From positions 1,674,001 through 1,738,000 of the forward strand of contig CM030836.1 in assembly GCA_018105865.1 (NCBI GenBank): a stretch of DNA of 64,000 bases. The letters run 5' to 3'. The stretch comes from Metaphire vulgaris. Its lineage: Eukaryota; Annelida; Clitellata; Crassiclitellata; Megascolecidae. The position numbers and the translations under genes are program-made. Below, one piece after another: positions 56,008 through 64,000 of the stretch. The notes beneath the pieces are model-generated. The model saw nothing but the letters and a program-made list of their open reading frames with translations. It was not told where the DNA came from and did not search any database. Every line of letters begins with the position of its first letter. Position 1 is the first letter of the stretch.

Positions 56008-56008
56008 C
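55949..56008. repeat. (CA)n(TA)n microsatellite
   Basis: About 18 CA units followed by about 12 TA units. Confidence 0.9.
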
Positions 56009-56639
56009 CTCCTCCGGGGAGAAAAAAGTCCCTGCCCTCCGTGGGAGACAAAACCCCTTTGGGTCCGTAAGCCCAAAAGGAGCCATATGCCAAAAAGGGG
56101 CAGTAGGTAACACTGGAGTGCGCATCCCCGTGGGAGACCAAATTTCAGTGGAATCGCAGGCCAAAATCGTAGTCGTAGGTTCCGTTATGGTGTGCAGTCC
56201 CCTGTGGTGGGGGAGCAAGACCATCCAGTGAGTACATAGGAAAAATTTTAAATGCTAATCTACGCATTCACTTTACATTTTCAGATTTTAAAATATTTTT
56301 GGCAGAGAAACTTATCACAAGCTTCAACTTTTCTGTCTTTCTCGTTCGCACCTTTCACTTGTCTCAATAAATTGAATAAAAGAATCGCTTTCAATTCGCC
56401 TACAAACTCAATTGCTGTAATTGGTGGTCTTCAGTAATTCGAGCCTTATCTTTCGCGAGCAGAAGTAAAGATCTGTTCATATTGTGGCCTTTGAATTTGA
56501 CTGATAATTATTTCATGTGATCAACGACGAAGCTGCTTATCTTCCATCCTAGTGAATTTTACTTACAGGCTACGCACTGTTGAAATTCCACATTAAAATT
56601 CCTACAGCTAAGTATACTGTAAATATTTAAGAATTTAAT

Positions 56640-57010
56640 AGCAATTCATCATCATCATCATCACCATCAACAATAGCCATTGGCTCAGTGTCCGTTGGAG
56701 TTTGACGTCATCTTCATAGTCTGCTCTTAGTCCCTTCTATTTTGAGCTCTGTTTCTCAGCTCTTTCTGTCTGTTTCCAAGCCATTGCATAAAGTTGTCAC
56801 ACAATTATTCTCTCTGCGACTTTCCTTTCTTGTTAGAACTGTCCTCTATTCCTAGAATCAGGGCCTTAACCTTCCTGTAATCTTTCATTCGTCAAGTGAG
56901 TCCAAGAAAATGTCGTTTTCTCCGCATTACCTTACGCATCAATGTCACTATAGTTCTTCATTTCTGATCATTTCAACCCATGTAAATCAGGCACAGACAT
57001 ATCTCAGTAT
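56640..57010 (-). mobile_element. LINE 3' fragment (minus)
   Basis: Starts with a (CAT)n run. The minus-strand translation, in broken frames, gives HFLGLT-RMKDYRKVKALIL, the same post-RT block as at 14041 and 62425. Confidence 0.65.
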
Positions 57011-57773
57011 TTTCTTGTAGTAATTTTCTTGTAGCGATTGCAGCAATTGCTTTCAAAAGCAAGAATTCTTCTTTTCAAGTCTTTTGTAAAGATTCAATTT
57101 TCACAGCTACGGAAAACTGCTAAAATTGCATGTTGCGATAAGTATTGTTTGCCCCAAGTCATATTTCTGTGTAATATCAAACTCTGTTCCTTGCGGCCAG
57201 ATACCCTAAAGGTGTAGCTTCCCTTATTTTGGATCCATTCCTTGCAATCCAAGTCATAGATCATAAGACACAGAGTAATAATAATTGCAATCACTTATCA
57301 GATTCATTCGCAATTCTGGTGCAGCGGCGCATTGAGTAGGCCTACACTAGATCATAACACTGGATTACAATTTTCAAAAAATGATATATTATGTCATTTC
57401 CGAAAGATGTTGGTTTGCTCAATTCAAATATGAGAATGAAAAACATTTAATTGAAATTTTGGCATACTACATCAACTAACAGCAGCCCCCTATTACATCA
57501 ACTAACAGCAGCCCCCTAGTAGAATTCCCCCCGGCTTTGTCAGTCCCCCCGGCTTTTCAGTTTCCCCCCGAAGTCCAGGAGTCTAGATTAAACACTGGTA
57601 TAGCCACTGTAGACTTGTCAGTGTACCTGAAAAAGTACTCAACAGGAAGTCAAACTGGTGATTGGCACAATCAATGTGGAAAGAAAAAAGCTACTTTCAC
57701 TTATGTTCTGCTATCTTCTCTTCTAACACATCTCTTATTTACTTCCTTTACTTGTTTATTTATTTGCTTATAC

Positions 57774-59093
57774 CAGTGATGGGCACAAGTTTTTAACCGA
57801 GGGCCGCAAAAGTGTCTGTGAAGAAAGCCGAGGGCCGCACAAATTTTTTCGACATTTAGAATTAGGCCTACATTTTTAAGTAGTCTCAAAACGACTTTAC
57901 CATAACGTTTTATATAAGCCTACTGTGCTGTGTAGGCCCAAGTAATTATTATTATAAAATATACTTGAATGTACAATATTAGAATGTAGATCAAGAAACT
58001 CACAAGTATATAGCAGTTAAAAACAAAGTGTCAGACATAACATGAATAGGTCATCATGTAATGGTAATAAATAAGAACATTTTTATTTAGACTCTAAGTG
58101 GGTTTTCATGACACCAGACAGTCACCAGTGCACTGTATGCTGTCGTAACGTGGACAGTAACTGTTGATACTTGCGCGTAGCTGACATACCAAGTGGTCTT
58201 GAGTGAGTCTATTTCTAAGTTTGTTCTTTACAAAATTTACTTGTGAGAACAGCTGTTCACAGCAATACAGCAAGTACTCCCAACCATACAAAGCAGTTTG
58301 TTTGCTGCCATCTTAAGTGTGGGATAGGAGTATACTGATTAACAGTCTGCCAAAATTCAGCTGGAATAAGTTTATCATGTGATTGTGCAAGTTCATCATC
58401 AATTTTAATCTCCAGTAGTTCTAACTGTGCTAGACTAATGTCATTCACGATGGCCTCACTAAGGTCATTCGGATCAAACGTGAATGGATTCCTGAAGAAG
58501 TGTATGGGTCTATGTGCAGTTTCATGTTAGAACAACCATTAAACCTTCCTTCAAACTCCTCCAACAAAATGTCTAACTCAGCAACAAAATCACAGTTTTC
58601 TGGATAATTTTCCTCTCCCTGCATTATTTCTCTGAGACAAGGGAAATTTGTCCAGTTCATGACAGGTAAATGTGCTTTAAACAATGTAAGTTTACTTTTA
58701 AAAGATTCAATTGCCATAACCATATCTGGCAGATATTTATTATGGCCTTGGAGTTTCAAATTCAAGTCATTGAGATGTTTTGTGATATCTGTCATGAACA
58801 AAAGCTTCGCTAACCAAATGCAATCACACAACACCTCATGCTCTCTATTATTGTCATGCAAAAATGCAAGAATTTCAGTTTTCAAACTAAAGAATCTTTG
58901 AAGCACATTTCCGCGTGACAGCCGCCTTATTTGATTGTGATAAGTGAGGTCAAGAATATCTTTCCAAGTCGGAGGCCGCACAAAAGGGCTTCGAGGGCCG
59001 CACATTAATGCAATATCTTTCCAAGTCGGGGGGCCGCACAAAATGGCTTCGAGGGCCGCATGTGGCCCGCGGGCCGCACTTTGCCCATCCCTG
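57774..59093 (-). mobile_element. hAT element with partial transposase, 8-base duplication
   Basis: 1,320 bases, ends CAGTGATGGGC and TTGCCCATCCCTG, flanked by GCTTATAC at 57766-57773 and 59094-59101, the 8-base duplication of hAT transposition. GAGGGCCGCA blocks repeat near both ends. The minus strand encodes a fragment of a hAT transposase, listed separately. Internally deleted, non-autonomous. Confidence 0.92.
58257..59041 (-). pseudogene. hAT transposase C-terminal fragment (ZBED5/GTF2IRD2-like)
   Basis: Minus-strand frame from about 58950: RRLSRGNVLQRFFSLKTEIL, DCIWLAKLLFMTDITKHLND, LNLKLQGHNKYLPDMVMAIE, SFKSKLTLFKAHLP. After a frame change near 58450 it continues as ISLAQLELLEIKIDDELAQS and LIPAEFWQTVNQYTPI. 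This corresponds to the part of ZBED5/FAM200/GTF2IRD2-type hAT proteins preceding the dimerisation domain. The N-terminal BED finger and catalytic start are missing. Confidence 0.8.
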
Positions 59094-59699
59094 GCTTATA
59101 CAGTATACATTGTTCTTTAGGCTAACTGTTTCAGTAACGTTATTACATCACTAAATACTAAATAGCCAGGTGAGCATTCCGGTATTTTTTCATCGAACTT
59201 TATTCCAGTCTTTCTCAAATCACAAATGATGACAGCAACAACAAGTACAGGAGACCTGCAATAATTGGGTTTCCTTTTAAAGTGCTTTCAAATAATGCGT
59301 AACAATCCTTGATGTCTACCACGCAACACGGAACATCCAGTGAGGGTTAGCTGTATCTCCCTCCCGGTGGTTTCGAACGCGTGCAAAAGCACCGTGGACA
59401 TATACGGGTTAAGTTTAGAGTTTTGAGTATATTTAAATAGAAGTGCAATAACGGCATTCCATAACCCACTGTTATTCAGTTATTCAGGATGTATCTTCTT
59501 CGTGTAGAAATGGATGTTCACTCAACTATGACTGAAAGGTCAAAGTCAAGAGCACTTTTTACACTCTCACATACTGTACGCATTGGCCATATCTGCATGC
59601 ATGTCCATCAAAACATGACATAAATAATTTCGGAAGATCGAGAGTTTCAATGTGTTTAATCGAAGATCTTTTTATGTGGTGTTTGACTTTTTAAGTTTG

Positions 59700-60260
59700 T
59701 CGTTTTCAGTTATTTTAACTATTTCAGTTATTTATTTTTCAGTTACAGTTACAGTTACAGTTATTGGTATTTTTCAGTTATAGTTACAGTTAACTGTTTT
59801 GTTATTCTTAGTTAACTGATATTTCAGTTACAATTACAGTTACAGTTAACTGAAACCACACTGGTCGGATTCACGCGAGACACCGATCTCTCCCTGAATA
59901 TCGCCGTCTTGGCCGGAGGTGGTATGAGCCGGAGTCGTGAACGCACTTCGGGCGTCGTAGATCTCATGCGTATCAGTGCCGTTATATAGTCCGGACAAGT
60001 GGGATCACAGAGCATTCGGTGTGATAACCAGCATCGTTTGTACATGATCTTTTGCGGAATCCGCAGCCAATGAAGCCGATCTCTCAGTAATGGTGTTACA
60101 TGCTCATTCCACTCGGCGCTGAAGATCACCCGAGCAGCCGTATTTGGTACTGACTGCAGCCGATTCAACTGACAGCCCGGGAGCCCAAAGAGAATACTAT
60201 TGCAGTAGCCTAGTCGCGATAAGATGGACGCCCTGACTAGTTGTATTGTAGCCTCAATAT
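59700..60260 (-). mobile_element. L2-type LINE with (CAGTTA)n tail
   Basis: The minus frame at 60168-59850 has MNRLQSVPNTAARVIFSAEW, HVTPLLRDRLHWLRIPQKI and VRSRLRLIPPPAKTAIFRER, an L2 C-terminus. Beyond its end lies a hexanucleotide-like tract of CAGTTA/TTACAG (59707-59851), probably the amplified 3' tail. Confidence 0.75.
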
Positions 60261-61222
60261 TAAACGTACAGTTTCTTGTGCGCCATATTACTAAAATGTC
60301 AGGAGCAAGGACACATTACAGAGTACAATAAATAAAATACCAGTCATCAAACAATTAATAGTATTGTAGCGACGAATAGGCCTAAATTTCACTATTTTTC
60401 GAAGATGATAGGCCTAGTAGTCTGGCCAGGCTGTTAATCTGACCAATGAGCGTCAGTCATTCGTCCAAAGTGACTCCCAGTTGGCGCAACTCCTTCGCTG
60501 GGGCGATATCCGTGCCCTTAATCTAGAACTGAGTCCGGGGGATCATACACGTAATTTGACATATAAATGAAATAATTTGACTAATTATTTCGTTTATTCA
60601 GCTAGTCCAGGAAGTTATGCATACCCGCATTCCTTCATTTGCAAGAAACAGCTGCGACAACAGATAAACCTATCCATGATTTGATAGATCCGGGCACGCT
60701 GATTCACTTTATCTTTAAATGCAAACCAGAGTACTGACGTGACAGTGGCAACAATAGCCGAAGAAATGAGACGTCAAATAAAATGTGTCGTGTTATGATA
60801 AGCAGCTTTCGTGCGTCTATCTAACAATGCCCCAAGTTCAAAATTCTAAACTTAAGGCTATCTGGATCACTCACATGCATATAAAAGTACGTGCATGATT
60901 ATCGCATTGTGGTGAAAGCCGAGAACCGATTACCACATACTGAGACTGGTCGCCTAAAAGTGACTCCTGGGCTGACTGGGCTGAATTAAAATTCCATGGC
61001 TAAAACCATTGAACATATTGGCTCTCAGCGTAGTTATAAGCCGATAGACAGTGTGAGACATTCGAAGTTTCGTTGCGACATCGTAATTAGCAAAACCTGT
61101 ATAAAAGCTCGTAATAAGAATGTGTTGCATTGTATTTCTTCTTTGTCTCAATATCATATATCGAAGTATATTACCTGGGCAAGGACAGCGTACTGTCTCG
61201 ACATGCAATGATTTTAGCACAG

Positions 61223-62206
61223 GGTCGCATGAATGTCCTATACAAGGTCAGGGAGAGTATTATAAAAATGTTCAAATCATTTTGGGAGAGCTGTCTTTAA
61301 AAATGGAAAGAATCAGTGAACGTGTTCAGGATGCCGATGAAGCCGATAAAATATGGTTTAACGAGCACTACCGCCATCTCCTGAACGTTTATCAAAACCT
61401 TTCCTTTAAATTTGACGCATTGGACGAAACCAAGAGTGGTGCAAATAAATTCTTTGTGGAATCAGGAAACGTTGGCAAATATTTTAACGATTTGTATCAA
61501 AATTTGTCCTTCAAGCTTGAGACAATTAATGAAAAGCTTCAAGGCACTGACAACACTACACTGTTACTCGTGGATTCAGCGCAAAACATTAATGAAAAAG
61601 TGGAAGCATTTAATCACGATTTACAGACGATGCATCATGATTTCTCATTTGGAATTGATGAGATTTACAGAAGATTTACCAATGAAGATCAAAACCTAAA
61701 AGATAGCTTAAAAGGTCACGACCAAAATTTGCAAATTCTGCAACAAAATATGACAAAAGGAATCGAGGGAATTCACAAGAAACTTAACGACGCAGAGCAA
61801 AATCTTAAAGGAAGTTTGGAAGACCATGATCGAACATTGCAAATTATGCATCAAAATATGACCATCGGAGTCGATGGAATTTATAAGAAGCTTACGGACA
61901 CAGAAAAGATGTTCGTCGAAATCTTGAAAGCGCATGACGAGATCTTGCACGCAATGCATCGAAATACAACAACTGAAATCAGTGCCATTTACAAGAATCT
62001 CAGAGACGTCGAACAAAGCATAAAAATGAGCGCTGAAAGGCTTGACCTAAAGGTGCAGAGAGTGCAACAAAACATCTCGAATGAGGTGGTGCGTCTTCAG
62101 AACAGAATTGCATCTGCAGAACAAAGCATCAGCGTAAGCGTCCAAAGCCATGTCCAGTCCATGGAGAGTCACATGAGGACAATTCACAATCGCGGAAGCA
62201 CAAAAG
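61223..62206 (+). CDS. Mosaic lectin gene coiled-coil stalk exon
   Basis: 984 bases, 328 codons, phase 1 at both ends; donor AAAAG|GTAATC, acceptor most likely TTAGCACAG (61222), with TTTTAG at 61217 as an out-of-phase alternative. Opens SHECPIQGQGEYYKNVQI, then a long helical region. From ~residue 170, 36-residue repeats are clear: HDQNLQILQQNMTKGIEGIH, HDRTLQIMHQNMTIGVDGIY, HDEILHAMHRNTTTEISAIY. Most repeats carry an N-x-S/T sequon (QNLS, QNMT, RNTT, QNIS). Hydrophobic residues recur in heptad fashion, predicting an oligomerising stalk that would present lectin domains in clusters. The end passes in phase into the C-type lectin exon at 63013. Confidence 0.85.
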
Positions 62207-63012
62207 GTAATCCAAAGAGCAATAGACGCGCTTTAGACTTTGTTGAAGTTACTTGAGCTAATACAATTATGTATATGTATATGTATAATTGTATATGTAT
62301 GTAGACCTCTTAAATTAAGGACTGACGTCAGGCAATCTCGGGTCCGCTAACTTGGGTCCATTGAATTCTTGACACCGCAGCATCTATTACATGCCATAAC
62401 TTAAGCGAATAGATCATTTGTAATTTATGTATTTTGCACATTTTAAAATTTCCTATATTCATCTGATGAAAGAGATTACTAAAAGGAAAACACAGTACGC
62501 TGGACATATAATGAGAGGATCATGCACACAGCAAGCTCTAAATGTCTTGGAAGGGAAATATGAAGGAAAAGCAGCTAAAGGACGACCACGAAGAACATGG
62601 TTAGACGACATAAAAAGCTGGACTGGCATAGAAAATTATGGGGAAATGAAAAGATTAGCTGAAGACCGAGACAAATGAAGACAAATCGTGACTGCCAAAC
62701 TTCGAATCGAAGATGGTACACCAAGATGATTATATTCATCTCCAATTGTCTATATGTTTGCTTTGACTGGTAACTATAGGTTTCTCAATTCATAACCTGG
62801 TTAGAATCACTTGTGGACCTAGTGGTTATCTGAATATCACCAACTCTACGCGTAAGAGTGCGGTGCCACCTGAAGGTACAAATTTATTATCATGCCTTGT
62901 GCCGATGTTAGGTTTCGCCCATACCCGAATTCGAAAGAGCCAAAAATCTTGTTCACCACTGTAATAAATAATCGCGGATTTGTGTAACTTACGAACCAAT
63001 TATTTATTTCAG
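62207..63012 (+). other. Intron between stalk and C-type lectin exons
   Basis: Contains a TATATG run (62270-62305), a LINE tail (62425-62730) and, at about 62815-62880, a weak tRNA-like SINE head (GGACCTAGTGGTTATC). Acceptor TTATTTCAG ends at 63012. Confidence 0.55.
62425..62730 (+). mobile_element. LINE 3' fragment (plus)
   Basis: The plus frame contains RKTQYAGHIMRGSCTQQAL, EGKAAKGRPRRTWLDDIKSW and LAEDRDK before a stop, then RQIVTAKLRIEDG. Same LINE group as at 2822 and 14041. Confidence 0.8.
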
Positions 63013-63198
63013 TGTGCCCTTACGACTTCGACTATCTACCTGAAATCGATCAATGTCTGAAATTAAACACCTTCAAGAATGCATGGAACAATGCTCATAA
63101 AGCCTGTCCAAAAATGGCAATTGGAGGACAGTTGGTGGTAATTACAAGTTCTGCAAAACAGGCAGCCGTAGAAAGATATTTGGAGCATCAATTCGCAA
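63013..63198 (+). CDS. C-type lectin domain, first-half exon (paralogue 2)
   Basis: 186 bases, acceptor TTATTTCAG, donor GCAA|GTATAT, phase 1; identical in length and borders to 5678-5863. Encodes CPYDFDYLPEIDQCLKLNTF, WNNAHKACPKMAIGGQLVVI, SSAKQAAVERYLEHQF. The sugar-binding second half (QPD/WND part in paralogue 1) must lie beyond the window. The donor is weaker than in paralogue 1 (GTATAT versus GTAAGT). Confidence 0.82.
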
Positions 63199-63293
63199 GT
63201 ATATCATTCTCGACTACTTACTTCAAAGTTTTCGTATGGTCAACAGCTGTGTTCTTTAATATAACTAAGATTAAAATCGGTCTTATCTTATAA

Positions 63294-63455
63294 CTAGAAA
63301 GATGCTCGCTTCGCTCGCGCTCGCTTCGCTCGCAGTGCAGGATAATATTAATCCAATACCTATACCTAATACCCAATCATTGAATTCATGCTGAACAACA
63401 TTTCAATGATCGCCACCTAGCCAAGCTCTGCGCCACGTAATAATTAGGCCTATGT
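63294..63455 (-). mobile_element. Helitron-like 3' end (copy 2)
   Basis: Inverse copy of 183-329. On the minus strand it ends ...GAGCATCTTTCTAG followed by T. The GCGAGCGAAGCGAGC motif is doubled here (63304-63340). It lies in the intron after the C-type lectin first-half exon. After 63455 the two copies diverge. Confidence 0.5.
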
Positions 63456-64000
63456 TGCGAGTGGTGGTGTTGGAGAAAGGAGAAAATGAAATATGAAAGT
63501 GGGCGTTGTCAAGAAGTTTGATAACGAGAGAAATAAGAAATAGAGAATAGAGAAACTTAAGAAATTGAGAGGAATTAAGAAAATGAGAAATTATTGAGAT
63601 ATAGAGATTGTAGAAAACGTTTACGTTATATTGTATGCGGTTTTGAAGATGTTCGACCGGACAATATAGAAAAGATTTTACGTGAGTAGAAATGTACAGT
63701 ATTAGAAACATTTGAGAAACTAAAGAAATGCGTTGTTATGAGTAGACTGTTCTATGTTGGAGAAACAGTTGTGAATATAATTGTGTTTGTGTTGAACAAA
63801 AGGAATTCATTTATTGCCCAGTGCATTGTTTATTTGTTATACATTAATTAATTTAAGACCAAGAGCTTCTAAAGTGTATATTAACATTGAAGAATAAAGA
63901 ACCCTCACAATCTTAATAGGAACTTGTGACAAAATATCACAAAATATCAATTGTGACAAAATCCCACCGCTGCCACAATTTTGAGAGTAGGCCCGGGTTC
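63456..64000. other. Right-edge intron sequence, nothing recognised
   Basis: Purine-rich (GAGAAAT-type) to 63620, then AT-rich; no exon seen. The second C-type lectin exon of the gene is expected further right. Confidence 0.4.

Larger units (their letters stand above)
54397..61222 (+). other. Long intron before coiled-coil exon
   Basis: 6.8 kb with partial copies of the pre-coiled-coil intron block (54800-55140 and 60995-61140), a 117-base tandem duplication, (CA)n(TA)n, a LINE tail, a hAT element and an L2 copy. 56010-56220 is GC-richer, unassigned. 57480-57590 holds short CCCCCTATTACATC / CCCCCCGGCTTT repeats. I see no host exon, but one could be missed. Confidence 0.5.

Overview
The window is eukaryotic: genes are split by long AT-rich introns with GT-AG boundaries, there are no operons, and transposable elements of every major class dominate. 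The exon content (fucolectin-type F5/8C halves, C-type lectin halves, sugar-decorated coiled coils), the many CR1/L2-type LINEs, a 5S rRNA-derived SINE, TTAGGG-type tracts and a recurrent AGGCCTA word suggest a marine invertebrate, most likely a deuterostome (echinoderm, hemichordate or amphioxus-like). The species assignment is inference and weak.

Layout. 1-330 is a Helitron-like 3' end, and an inverted relative lies at 63294-63455. 930-2180 holds a CR1-type LINE. About 2500-7869 is the 3' part of a lectin gene (paralogue 1). Its coiled-coil exon is wrecked by frameshifts and an L2 insertion, its upstream intron carries a LINE and a 5S-derived SINE, and two downstream C-type lectin exons are still open. 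7870-17640 is repeat-rich and gene-poor (fold-back element, truncated CR1, hAT MITE, LINE tails). 17645-25058 is a DNA transposon of an unassigned family, itself split by a nearly intact Gypsy-type LTR element (20001-24865).

25387-63198 reads as one large plus-strand mosaic lectin gene (paralogue 2), still open at the right edge. In order it has a signal peptide plus a roughly 440-residue domain I do not recognise (two exons), two short paralogous helical exons, four tandem fucolectin (FTP/F5-8C) domains each made of an A and a B exon, a 984-base coiled-coil exon with 36-residue glycosylatable repeats, and the first half of a C-type lectin domain. From the second exon on, every coding exon begins and ends in phase 1, which allows in-frame duplication, loss or skipping. 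The predicted secreted protein would combine fucose-type and galactose-type (QPD, judging by paralogue 1) sugar binding on a long multimerising stalk. This architecture, with its unrecognised N-terminal domain, is the most interesting content of the window.

The introns of this gene are packed with mobile DNA: L2 copies, a non-autonomous LTR element carrying an acidic non-gag ORF, hAT MITEs, a pogo-type transposase remnant, tRNA-headed SINEs and a nested pair of fold-back elements. Three separate inverted-repeat elements plus one TA-flanked TIR element carry telomere-like (TTAGGG) tracts in their cores. Several intron blocks are shared between paralogous modules and record the order of duplication.
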